Shown: positions 39,406 to 46,176 of the stretch, in pieces | How the letters are laid out: the number at the start of each line of letters is the position of its first letter | How positions within the stretch are numbered: the first letter of the stretch is position 1 | Assembly (NCBI RefSeq): GCF_009363895.1 | Contig: NZ_CP045434.1 | Span: 1,612,001-1,676,000, forward strand | Direction of reading: 5' to 3' | DNA: 64,000 nt | DNA from: Sphingomonas ginsengisoli An et al. 2013 | Lineage (GTDB): Bacteria; Pseudomonadota; Alphaproteobacteria; Sphingomonadales; Sphingomonadaceae | Notes under the pieces: model-generated | What the model was told of the DNA's origin: nothing | The model's input: only the letters and a program-made list of their open reading frames with translations | Database searches by the model: none | Position numbers and translations under genes: made by a program

Positions 39406-40320
39406 TTACTCTGGCGTCCAGCCGTGCTTCTGCCAGTAGGATGACGCGTCTCCGACTAAAGGCTTGAGCTTAAAGGTGCGGCCATCCTGCAAATCGAGCG
39501 TAGCAGATGTCGCTTGGCAATCATGTATGGTGCCAAAGTCATCGAGGATGATTTTGTCTCCGTCTGAAACTCTTCCGTTCACAGACCACTCACCGTTTTG
39601 GCGGTCGTAATCGCTGAACTGTGCGACGAACTTACCGTTCTGATTAAGTTCGAGGCCAATCCCCACACTCGTGTCAAAGTTGTTGGGCGAATAAATCCAT
39701 TTCCTCAAGCAGGTGGGATGGTCGCTTGCCTCTTTGACCGGGGTCGAACTTGCCTCGGTCGCTAGCTCTGGAACGGGGGCTGGTGCGGGTGCCTCATCCT
39801 GCTTGGGTGATACTGTTTCTTTCTCAGAAAGGGATTGCGCCTCGGTGCGCCATTTACTCGCCGAAACTAAGGTGCCCACAAGGGCCGAGAGTTGAAGCGC
39901 GTTAAGCTCGTTTCCGTCCATGACGCCCCTAACGACGAGCGCTTTCTCAGGTCCGCAATGTGAATTGAGCGCGCCGCCTCCCACGAAACCGGGAGCGTCG
40001 CCCGCTGGAGCAAACTGCAATGCGAAGCTGTGCGTAGCCTTGGTAAGATCATCTACTACTTCCGCACGGAAGATAGTATCGTTACCCGTTTTCTCGACTT
40101 CCGATTTCGCTTTTTCGTTGCTGAGCGTGGATTCAAGTATGTCGCCGACATTGGCGTGAATGGTGGACTCAACTGAGTCTCCATTCGGGAGCCGAACGGC
40201 ATAGCAAGAGCGTGCCAAGTCAGCGGGTAGCTTCGGCTTTGCCGAGCAGGAACTTACCAGTAGAGCCACTGTAAGCCCGCTTGCGCTGATGATTGCAGTG
40301 GAAGTCAATCGCATAGCCAT
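39406..40320 (-). CDS. Hypothetical prophage lipoprotein
   Basis: 304 residues. Signal with lipobox VALLVSSC (Cys near residue 25), so the mature protein should be lipid-anchored. A first domain (residues 30-155) has a pair of Cys (SCYAVRLPNGDS and SHCGPEK). A linker rich in Pro, Ala and Glu (residues 165-205) leads to a second domain, KWIYSPNNFDTSVGIGLELNQNGKF to the C-terminus, with two more Cys. I do not recognise either domain. In prophages such lipoproteins are often superinfection-exclusion or lysogenic-conversion genes; that is inference only. Start set at the ATG at 40320. Confidence 0.75.
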   Translation of the reverse strand: MAMRLTSTAIISASGLTVALLVSSCSAKPKLPADLARSCYAVRLPNGDSVESTIHANVGDILESTLSNEKAKSEVEKTGNDTIFRAEVVDDLTKATHSFALQFAPAGDAPGFVGGGALNSHCGPEKALVVRGVMDGNELNALQLSALVGTLVSASKWRTEAQSLSEKETVSPKQDEAPAPAPVPELATEASSTPVKEASDHPTCLRKWIYSPNNFDTSVGIGLELNQNGKFVAQFSDYDRQNGEWSVNGRVSDGDKIILDDFGTIHDCQATSATLDLQDGRTFKLKPLVGDASSYWQKHGWTPE

Positions 40321-40510
40321 CAATGCAACCTGCCCGACAACCTCATTTGCGGCAATGCCGCTCGTGGCAATTTCAGGCTGCGGAGAAGCAAGGTTGCGGA
40401 GCTAGCAAAATGGGGCGACAGCCTCGCGACCGCCGCCCCACCTTGCCCCTGCCAAGGCCATGTTACACGGCCTATTGCTCAAGTGGCGATTGCTCGCCAC
40501 AAGAGGGGTC

Positions 40511-40581
40511 GCCGGTCGAGGCCGTTGGAACGAAGTGGTTCCAACCTTCCGCTTCGTTGAGAGACCACGATCTCGACCGGC
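40511..40581. repeat. Nested inverted repeats in a 425-base gap without a gene
   Basis: Outer arms GCCGGTCGAG (40511-40520) and CTCGACCGGC (40572-40581) are perfect; within them GTTGGAAC (40524-40531) and GTTCCAAC (40538-40545) form a second stem with a 6-base loop. The gap from 40321 to 40745 has no convincing coding frame. The structure could be the core of a small RNA or a cruciform protein-binding site. Confidence 0.5.
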
Positions 40582-40745
40582 CCCATCAGTGATAGCCGAC
40601 CCCCGAGCGCCGTCCAGTAGGTTATCCACCGCTTTTGTGGTGGTTAAAGTGGATTACGGGAAAGGCGTAGCCGACCATGACTGGCATCAGTGCTTGTCAA
40701 AGTCGGTCAGCACGTGGGAAGCCATCATCTAGCTGGAGAAAGACC

Positions 40746-40940
40746 GTGCCCGAACCCGAGGACGATCTCGAACAAGAAGCGCTCTTCGACATCGAGGGTC
40801 CGGACGAGGACGGTTGCGTTTGGATATGCGCTGCCGGTGGTCGCCGCGACATTTGGTGCCACAATCTGGGGCCGGAGCATAAAGTTGCGCCAAAGCTGAG
40901 CGAATGGCTTTCGCGGATCGACTACGAGGGACAGCCGTGA
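40746..40940 (+). CDS. Small hypothetical acidic protein
   Basis: 64 residues, starting at a GTG with GGAG about eight bases upstream; an upstream ATG at 40677 in the same frame lacks this. The sequence is acidic at the start (PEPEDDLEQEALFDIEGPD) and then has a compact pattern with two Cys (CVWICAAGGRRDIWCHNLG), WLSRIDYEG at the end. It is not recognised. The stop overlaps the start of the next gene (GTGA), so the two are coupled. Confidence 0.7.
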   Translation: MPEPEDDLEQEALFDIEGPDEDGCVWICAAGGRRDIWCHNLGPEHKVAPKLSEWLSRIDYEGQP

Positions 40941-41218
40941 AGCTCGACCGACGAGAAATCGGGCTCGTGGCCATTTTCGCCGCCTGTGGCTTGTTGCTCT
41001 TGCTAGACTTGAATCGGAAGCCCCCCGACATTCGCGAGTCTGAGCGGTATCGGGCGGCGTTCGCGCAATGTGAGCAAGGGCATTGGGGCGATTGCGACTC
41101 TTATGCGCTGCGCGCATCGACTGACGATCCGCCGGGAACGCTGACGCAAAAGCAGCGCAGTGATCTGGCAATCGAGCGACTGCAAAATGAATGCGAGCGC
41201 CTCGATAAGTGCCGTTAG
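40937..41218 (+). CDS. Small hypothetical membrane-anchored protein
   Basis: 93 residues from a GTG that overlaps the upstream stop, with GAGGG before it. One N-terminal membrane helix (IGLVAIFAACGLLLLLDL, residues 8-25), then a soluble part with three Cys (AQCEQGHWGDCDSY and NECERLDKC). It is probably exported and disulfide-bonded, or cytoplasmic with an anchor. Unknown family. It is convergent with the next gene; the two stops overlap by four bases. Confidence 0.68.
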   Translation: MKLDRREIGLVAIFAACGLLLLLDLNRKPPDIRESERYRAAFAQCEQGHWGDCDSYALRASTDDPPGTLTQKQRSDLAIERLQNECERLDKCR

Positions 41219-41550
41219 ACTTCGCGCCCGCGCAGAATCCACCGCACTAACCCATAAGCGATTAGACCGAGTAACCAGACCATAACGGCCAGCACGGCGC
41301 ACACCCCGAGCGCTTCCACGTATAATGGCGCGTCGGTGGCGCTCTTTAGGAGAATCTGCTTGTCGTTCTCGCACCCCGCGATCCGCTTTGCATCATACGG
41401 CTCCCAAGCGTTTTGACTGCAAGCTTTGTAGAGGTCGAAAGCGGTCGTGAACTGTTTCTCCCGCTCCGATGCCGACATCCAGACGGGAGCAATCACTAGC
41501 CACAAACCAGTGAGGACAATGGCTAGGCGTAACCAGACGCCGAGCTTCAT
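41215..41550 (-). CDS. Small hypothetical protein with two membrane helices
   Basis: 111 residues. Helices at residues 7-25 (LRLAIVLTGLWLVIAPVWM) and about 80-105 (ALGVCAVLAVMVWLLGLIAYG) enclose a loop of about 55 residues with two Cys (KACSQNAWEPYDAKRIAGC). Its start overlaps the stop of the upstream gene by four bases (ATGA). Not recognised. Confidence 0.68.
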   Translation of the reverse strand: MKLGVWLRLAIVLTGLWLVIAPVWMSASEREKQFTTAFDLYKACSQNAWEPYDAKRIAGCENDKQILLKSATDAPLYVEALGVCAVLAVMVWLLGLIAYGLVRWILRGREV

Positions 41551-41885
41551 CGGGCCAATTCCATTACGGTGAGAATGCCGCCAGAGTGGTCAGCATCGAG
41601 GTCGATGTGCACCCGCGCATCGAGCGTGATGTAGTCGTCACCATGTTTGCTATTCACGGCGGCACTAATCCGGCGAGCTAGCTTAGGGTCTAGCGTCTTG
41701 CTGAGCCTCGCCGGGAAGAACATGCGGTCGCACACGACATCCTCAGCACTCCACGACGTTGGAGTGCTGCGCCGCAAGCGAAGCTCCATGATCCGCCCGT
41801 CGAAAGTCCGCCCGTTATATCGGTCGCATCGAGGTGCGCTCTCAGCAGTCGCCGAGAAGGCTGCGATGAAGGCGAGCAGTATCAC
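41547..41885 (-). CDS. Small hypothetical exported protein
   Basis: 112 residues. MILLAFIAAFSATAESAP is a short signal peptide. The mature part has two Cys (RCDRYNGRTFDGRIMELRL and VVCDRMFF) and an Asp-rich stretch near the end. Not recognised. Overlaps both neighbours by four bases, as middle gene of a three-gene coupled unit 41215-42259. Confidence 0.68.
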   Translation of the reverse strand: MILLAFIAAFSATAESAPRCDRYNGRTFDGRIMELRLRRSTPTSWSAEDVVCDRMFFPARLSKTLDPKLARRISAAVNSKHGDDYITLDARVHIDLDADHSGGILTVMELAR

Positions 41886-42259
41886 CGCCCGACCATCGCG
41901 CCCTCAATGGCGTCGCGCAATTCAATGACCTCACCCTCATCCTTGCTCTCGTAGGCTTGGACGGCATTGCTCGATGTCATTAGGAACAGGCGATAGCTGG
42001 CCTTCGCCGTGAGGAAGATTGCCAAGCTGATTACGAACAACACAAGGGCAATGATGCTCACGGTCGAGTTCCGATTCCCCGGCGCAGAGTTACCGAGGAA
42101 GAGGAGCACCGCGAACGCCAGCGCGACGTAACCCCACCCTCGCCGGGGAGGCTGACGCCGCACATCAACTGTGTTGATCTTGTTGATGGCGTAGCTCTTC
42201 GACCCGAACCGAGCGAAGTCGCGATCCACCCTGATGTTCCCCCTGTTGTAAATGCTCAC
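41882..42259 (-). CDS. DUF6232-like small membrane protein
   Basis: 125 residues. YNRGNIRVDRDFARFGSKSYAINKINTVDVRRQPP at the start resembles DUF6232 proteins (a PH-like strand pattern ahead of membrane helices), followed by two helices (about residues 43-62 and 68-85) and a soluble C-terminal helix. First gene of the coupled unit. The assignment is by memory of the pattern and moderately sure. Confidence 0.65.
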   Translation of the reverse strand: MSIYNRGNIRVDRDFARFGSKSYAINKINTVDVRRQPPRRGWGYVALAFAVLLFLGNSAPGNRNSTVSIIALVLFVISLAIFLTAKASYRLFLMTSSNAVQAYESKDEGEVIELRDAIEGAMVGR

Positions 42260-42322
42260 GCCGAACTCCCCTCGTTGCGCCTTAACGCTAACCTAACAAC
42301 GGGGCTGCGCAAGACCCGACGC

Positions 42323-42352
42323 AAACGGGGCAGAGAACCAGTCCCTGCCCCG
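42323..42352 (-). terminator. Hairpin after the XRE-fusion gene
   Basis: CGGGGCAG (42326-42333) and CTGCCCCG (42345-42352) form a perfect 8-bp stem with an 11-base loop. On the minus strand TTTGC follows. It lies 30 bases after the stop of the 42382-43293 gene. Confidence 0.6.
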
Positions 42353-42381
42353 CTCGACATTACTAGCGATTTGACCCGCGA

Positions 42382-43293
42382 CTATGCGGCGACCTTGCTC
42401 CGCAACAGTCCCCGCAGACCATGATCCCAGATGCGCGGCACGGGTTGCGCCCCAGCTTCCCAGCGCTTGATAGAACGAACGGTGACGCCGCCCCATTGCG
42501 CAAGTTCCTCTTGCGTCATGTTGATGCTTAGGCGGATGTTGCGGAACTCGACGGGTGACATAGTGACACTATGGGGCGACCGCTCTGAATCGTCAATGCT
42601 TGGCCGATCTGGCGAACTAACCGGTCGCTTGGGTTCCTCAATCGTGCGCGCTCCGCGCCACCGATCCAGCACGCTCGGGAGCCGCACAACCGCCACGGGC
42701 TCGACCGGCATGACTGGCGTTGGAAGCGCTGCAACGGCCTTGGCGATCTCCGCAACCGCAATGACGGCTTCCCAAGCGGCTTGCATGTCCCACACTTCCT
42801 CTTTGCGCAAAGCCGCGCGCCGATCATCCGCCGACATCCCCGCAAAGCGCCCCAGAGCGCGCGCCAGCGATGCCACGGCTTCCGCCGCATCAATCGCCGC
42901 CCAACGCTCCGCACGCTCTGTAGCGGCCTCTAGGTGCCAATCCCTAAGCGGTTGCGGCTCGCCATTGTGGTAAGCCTTGCGCGCATCGCTTAGGTCGCAA
43001 TCATCCCCAGCCATCGGAACGAGATAGTCGCCCGCAAGGGTCATGGGCGCATGCCGATACCATTTTGACTTGTGGCAAGCGCAACCGCGATTGCGGCACT
43101 TGTGCGCGGCATAGGAACGGCGCGAAGGCTTCGCATAGGCAGATTGCCCTTCCTTAAAGCGCGCCGTCTCTGCGGGCGGCACGAAGCGAAATGCGGGCAT
43201 GTCGTCCAAACCTTCAATGCCGACACCGTCGAGCATGCAGGAACGGATAAGCGCTTTCTGCTCTTTCAGTTGAGTCTTAAACAGATATTGCAT
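42382..43293 (-). CDS. Fusion protein: unknown Cys/His N-terminal domain plus XRE-type HTH
   Basis: 303 residues from the ATG at 43293, with AGGA about eight bases upstream. The first 90 residues are not recognised but contain a possible zinc site (HKCRNRGCACHKSKWYRH). Residues 110-190 are helical and Ala-rich, then a Pro/Ser linker. The C-terminal 55 residues are a helix-turn-helix of the YiaG/XRE type (MSPVEFRNIRLSINMTQEEL, then QWGGVTVRSIKRWEAGAQPV). A dyad operator lies 14 bases before its start, and copies precede the ArdC gene and its neighbour, so it is the best candidate for the regulator of that group. Confidence 0.75.
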   Translation of the reverse strand: MQYLFKTQLKEQKALIRSCMLDGVGIEGLDDMPAFRFVPPAETARFKEGQSAYAKPSRRSYAAHKCRNRGCACHKSKWYRHAPMTLAGDYLVPMAGDDCDLSDARKAYHNGEPQPLRDWHLEAATERAERWAAIDAAEAVASLARALGRFAGMSADDRRAALRKEEVWDMQAAWEAVIAVAEIAKAVAALPTPVMPVEPVAVVRLPSVLDRWRGARTIEEPKRPVSSPDRPSIDDSERSPHSVTMSPVEFRNIRLSINMTQEELAQWGGVTVRSIKRWEAGAQPVPRIWDHGLRGLLRSKVAA

Positions 43294-43306
43294 GGGAAAC
43301 TTCCTA

Positions 43307-43322
43307 GTGACAGAGTGTCCCC
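43307..43322 (-). promoter_or_regulatory. Dyad operator copy 1, upstream of the XRE-fusion gene
   Basis: GTGACA-GA-GTGTCCCC: the half-sites match GTGACAC/GTGTCCC of the other copies with a slightly changed centre. It lies 14 bases upstream of the ATG at 43293, where an autorepressor would act. Confidence 0.6.
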
Positions 43323-43355
43323 ATGACGGGCAAGGCTCCGCCATGGGGAACCGGA

Positions 43356-44258
43356 TTAAGCGGCTTCGCGAACCGCCACGGCGCGGCTCAAGAGCCAATC
43401 AGACGCTTTGCTAGCGGCGCTTGCGGCGCTGAAAATCGCCTTGTTGTCGGCTTTCAAAACTTTGAGCCATGAACCGAGATAATCGGCATGACGAAGCGTC
43501 GGCTCGATCCCCAGTGCAGCGCAAAGGAATGCCGAGCCCAACTCCGCCACAAGCTCTTCGCGCGCATAAGCGGAGTCACCGAACCGCTTGCCAAACTGGC
43601 GCGCAAGCCGCGAACCATGGCCGGTCGAGTGAACGAGTTCATGCATGCAAGTGCGGACGTAGTCGAGCGTCATGCCGTCTTTGAAGTCTTTGAACGATTG
43701 CGGCACCGGCATTTGGACGAAGTCAGAGGAAGGCGAATAAAAGGCGCGATCTCCGCCATGGCGAACCGCAACGCCAGACCCGTTGATGACAGTCAGAGCG
43801 CCGTCATGCTGGACGTGCTGGGGCAAGGGCTCGACATCGGGCATGATATCTAGGGGCAAGCCGTCAATCTGCTCTAGTGCAAAGACATAGCTCGACTTGA
43901 GAAACGGAACGGCATGCGCTTCGTCTCCGTCACGCTCCGCGCGCGCCTTCTCTTTAGCGGGAACGAAACGGTCGGCGTAAACAATCATCGTGCCCTTGGA
44001 GCCTTTGCGCACCATGCCGCCAAGGTCTTGGGCTTGCTTGAAAGTGAGCCAAGCATTCGACTGGAAACCCGAGTCGAGCGCCGTGCCCCAAAGCATTAGG
44101 ACGTTGACGCCACTGTAGCAGCGACCCGACTTGGCATTGATGGGAAGCGATGGGGAACCGCCAAGCTTGCCCCACGGCTTCGCCCAAGGCGCAATGCCCT
44201 GTTCGAGCTGGTGCACAATCGAAGCGGTGACCTTATCGTAAACAGACAGACGATCCAT
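43356..44258 (-). CDS. ardC: ArdC-like antirestriction protein (zinc metallopeptidase fold)
   Basis: 300 residues. The N-terminal ssDNA-binding domain (DUF1738) has VYDKVTASIVHQLEQGIAPW, GRCYSGVNVLML, and NAWLTFKQAQDLGGMVRKGS with KGTMIVYAD. The C-terminal part has the metal-binding HExxH motif in CMHELVHSTGHGSRLARQFG followed by AREELVAELGSAFLCAALG (the third ligand Glu). ArdC proteins of plasmids protect incoming DNA from restriction; in this prophage it would act on phage DNA entry with the orphan methyltransferase. A perfect 21-base palindrome lies 20 bases before its start. Confidence 0.9.
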   Translation of the reverse strand: MDRLSVYDKVTASIVHQLEQGIAPWAKPWGKLGGSPSLPINAKSGRCYSGVNVLMLWGTALDSGFQSNAWLTFKQAQDLGGMVRKGSKGTMIVYADRFVPAKEKARAERDGDEAHAVPFLKSSYVFALEQIDGLPLDIMPDVEPLPQHVQHDGALTVINGSGVAVRHGGDRAFYSPSSDFVQMPVPQSFKDFKDGMTLDYVRTCMHELVHSTGHGSRLARQFGKRFGDSAYAREELVAELGSAFLCAALGIEPTLRHADYLGSWLKVLKADNKAIFSAASAASKASDWLLSRAVAVREAA

Positions 44259-44277
44259 AACACAGTTCCTAACAATG

Positions 44278-44298
44278 GTGGGGACACAGTGTCCCCAC
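44278..44298 (-). promoter_or_regulatory. Dyad operator copy 2 (perfect palindrome), upstream of ardC
   Basis: Ten-base arms GTGGGGACAC and GTGTCCCCAC around a single central A, with no mismatch. 20 bases upstream of the ardC ATG. Confidence 0.72.
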
Positions 44299-44311
44299 TT
44301 CGCGCAAAGCT

Positions 44312-44485
44312 TCAGATGCGTTCAAAGGTCCAGAGCCAACCGTTGATTTGGATTAGCTCGGATTCGTCGGTGTCGAATGCCACGAACGATGAGTCGAAGT
44401 CGGTGGACGGTTCGACGAGGATTTCCAGATCGTGCGCATCGCAAGAGGCGAGGTAACGGTCGGTGAAAGCATTCGGCTGGGTCAT
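44312..44485 (-). CDS. Small hypothetical protein upstream of ardC
   Basis: 57 residues from the ATG at 44485 (MTQPNAFTDRYLASCDAHDL). Acidic, no membrane segment, ends in NGWLWTFERI. TGGAG lies about nine bases before the start. Not recognised. Two operator copies precede it and one separates it from ardC, so it belongs to the same regulated group. Its acidic composition recalls DNA-mimic antirestriction proteins, but the sequence does not prove this. Confidence 0.65.
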   Translation of the reverse strand: MTQPNAFTDRYLASCDAHDLEILVEPSTDFDSSFVAFDTDESELIQINGWLWTFERI

Positions 44486-44501
44486 TGCAGCAACTCCATT
44501 A

Positions 44502-44519
44502 GGGGACACTGTGTCACCC
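44502..44519 (-). promoter_or_regulatory. Dyad operator copy 3
   Basis: GGGGACAC-T-GTGTCACCC, arms match with one change. It lies 17 bases upstream of the 57-residue gene. Confidence 0.68.
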
Positions 44520-44536
44520 TATGCCGCAAACCCCTA

Positions 44537-44556
44537 ACGGGGACATTGTGTCCCGT
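44537..44556 (-). promoter_or_regulatory. Dyad operator copy 4
   Basis: ACGGGGACA-TT-GTGTCCCGT, same half-site core GGGACA/TGTCCC. Its centre is 37 bases (about 3.5 helical turns) from that of copy 3, so two repressor dimers could bind cooperatively. Confidence 0.65.
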
Positions 44557-45044
44557 CAACGTCAAAAAAACGGAAAACATCGCGAAGACTCAGAGCAGGT
44601 GTGCTACTCATGCAATATACCGGCAGCGTTCCGGAGCCTCTGACCAGCCGATTTCGGGCGCTTTATGCCCCACAATCATGCCCCGAAATGGCTAAACCGT
44701 TGTGATTGCAACGCATTCGACACAATGGCCTAAGCCTGACTGTCCTAAGACGTCGGCCAAGCAATCCCCCGGCGATCATTCCGGAGCCTTCTCCAGCGAT
44801 TCCGAGCAGGCAACGGAGCAGGCATATTGTGCGCACCGTCTGCTATTCAGTGCAGGCCGCGCGCTTCGACCGTCTCTGAGGGGAGCTTGGGCGACCCCAT
44901 GGTGACACTGAGACCCCCCTCCCCCCTTATGCCAATCTGCACGAAAACCGTCGCCGATTTTTTGGGGGTGGGTAGCGGGGAAGACCTCTCAAAATGATCC
45001 GAACTTGCATTTGAATAATGCCACAAGCGTCGATGATGATGTTC
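44557..45044. other. Gap of about 490 bases with operators at its borders and no clear gene
   Basis: No frame here has both a ribosome-binding site and a convincing sequence. A further imperfect half-operator, GGTGACACTGAGACCCC, occurs at 44901-44917, before the right-going small operon that starts at 45056. The region probably holds divergent promoters. Confidence 0.4.
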
Positions 45045-45050
45045 TAAATA
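45045..45050 (+). promoter_or_regulatory. TAAATA box before the 45056 micro-operon
   Basis: TAAATA ends six bases before the ATG at 45056. No Shine-Dalgarno lies in between or upstream, so it fits the -10 box of a leaderless transcript. Confidence 0.45.
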
Positions 45051-45055
45051 TCGTT

Positions 45056-45325
45056 ATGAATGACCATTTTATCCCATACCTCAACGCCACTGCTGCGCCG
45101 ATCGATCCCGATGTCGTGCGCCAAGTTGAAGCTGACGAGCCCCAGACTGTCTCCGCCCATGATAGCTTTGTCGAGATGCGCCAGTCGCTTCAAGCGGCGG
45201 TGCAATCGTTGCGCGATCAGAAGCGTGCGGCGCTTACATCGTCGGCACGATTGTTCTGCGACCGTGAACTCCGCCGTGTCCGTCTATTGCTCCGTAAGGC
45301 CAACCGCATGGTGGGCCGAGCATGA
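45056..45325 (+). CDS. Small hypothetical protein, coiled-coil type
   Basis: 89 residues from the ATG at 45056 (MNDHFIPYLNATAAPIDPDV); the same frame can be read from a TTG at 45005. The second half is helical with heptad-like spacing (EMRQSLQAAVQSLRDQKRAAL) and a basic end. The Leu/Arg pattern suggests a coiled coil. Not recognised. Its stop overlaps the start of a 27-residue gene by four bases. Confidence 0.62.
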   Translation: MNDHFIPYLNATAAPIDPDVVRQVEADEPQTVSAHDSFVEMRQSLQAAVQSLRDQKRAALTSSARLFCDRELRRVRLLLRKANRMVGRA

Positions 45326-45405
45326 AGGACATCATCTTCGTCTTCATCATCGGTCTGCTGATGGAACCGCTGGTAATGCGCATTGTCCGGATGGTGCGCC
45401 GATGA
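45322..45405 (+). CDS. 27-residue membrane peptide
   Basis: MKDIIFVFIIGLLMEPLVMR followed by IVRMVRR. One hydrophobic stretch with a basic C-terminus, i.e. a single membrane-spanning peptide. The ATG overlaps the stop of the previous gene (ATGA at 45322-45325) and its own stop overlaps the next start (ATGA at 45402-45405). This chain of overlaps is the reason to believe in such a short gene. It could be a small holin-like or regulatory peptide; nothing proves it. Confidence 0.6.
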   Translation: MKDIIFVFIIGLLMEPLVMRIVRMVRR

Positions 45406-45569
45406 GCTTTTCCCCGGATCGCACCAAGGAGTTCCTCGACGCATGTTCCTCAACTGAGTTGCGCTACATTGCGTTGGCGGCTCAGCATGATCGCCTCATT
45501 GAGCGTGTTGAAACGCTCGAAGATACGGTGCGCCTACTCAGCACTATCATCAATTCAATGTTCGAATAA
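45402..45569 (+). CDS. Small hypothetical protein, third gene of the micro-operon
   Basis: 55 residues, MSFSPDRTKEFLDACSSTEL then a helical part with heptad pattern (HDRLIERVETLEDTVRLLS). It starts within the stop of the 27-residue gene. The three genes (89, 27 and 55 residues) form a compact unit facing the leftward unit that ends at 45576. Unknown family. Confidence 0.62.
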   Translation: MSFSPDRTKEFLDACSSTELRYIALAAQHDRLIERVETLEDTVRLLSTIINSMFE

Positions 45570-45575
45570 TGCACG

Positions 45576-46058
45576 CTAGTCTCGTGGTTGAGAATGAACC
45601 GCTTCTCGGATCGCCAACACCCTAAGTGAAAAACTCATCGCATGCTCGAAACAGGCGGCAGCGGCGATTGCGTAGAACAGAGCTACCGCCGCTAGCCCTT
45701 GCCGAGCAACCTCGCTGCTGTGCTCAACCGACGACGTTGACTGAGCCATCGCGAGCAAGCCCAGCGCTGTGGCCGCAAAGAGAAAGGACAAGAGCACTGA
45801 CCGACTTATGCGGGCCGCGAAGAAGACAGCGTCAGTCGAGCCGATCTTTGCTTGCACCACGCGAACTTCCCTCACGCGCGCGAGGGCTCTCGGAATCGAG
45901 GTTCGATAAGCGCCTACAATGAATCGCAGCAGAGCCCTCATCACTCTGTATATCAACCACAGACCGGCCAGCACGGCGGTGAAGTTGACGAACGCAATCA
46001 CATAAGCGTTCGAGGTCAGAAGCTGGGTCAGTGTTTGCATGGGTGGAGGATGCAACAT
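45576..46058 (-). CDS. Hypothetical membrane protein
   Basis: 160 residues. Three to four membrane helices: about residues 18-36 (AYVIAFVNFTAVLAGLWL), a region around 50, 88-106 (VLLSFLFAATALGLLAMA) and 120-140 (GLAAVALFYAIAAAAC). Basic loop between the first and second. Start at 46058 has GAAG seven bases upstream; ATG at 46040 is possible. No family recognised. Confidence 0.68.
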   Translation of the reverse strand: MLHPPPMQTLTQLLTSNAYVIAFVNFTAVLAGLWLIYRVMRALLRFIVGAYRTSIPRALARVREVRVVQAKIGSTDAVFFAARISRSVLLSFLFAATALGLLAMAQSTSSVEHSSEVARQGLAAVALFYAIAAAACFEHAMSFSLRVLAIREAVHSQPRD

Positions 46059-46176
46059 TTTGGCTTCAAAGCCACCCGTTGTTCAATGACCCGTCCAATC
46101 ATAGCCGGTTCTTGCTCGATTGGCTCTGACAAACGCTCGCAGCAAGGGTTCAACTCCCCGGTGTGGCATGGGAAAA

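Noticed and set aside
40402..40629. Open frames on both strands of the 40.3-40.7 kb gap
   Set aside because: Sequences are Arg/Pro-rich with no coding style and they run across the nested inverted repeats; a structured RNA or site is more likely.
44702..44905. A 67-codon frame on the plus strand
   Set aside because: No ribosome-binding site, random-looking composition, and it ends at the operator half-site; treated as non-coding.
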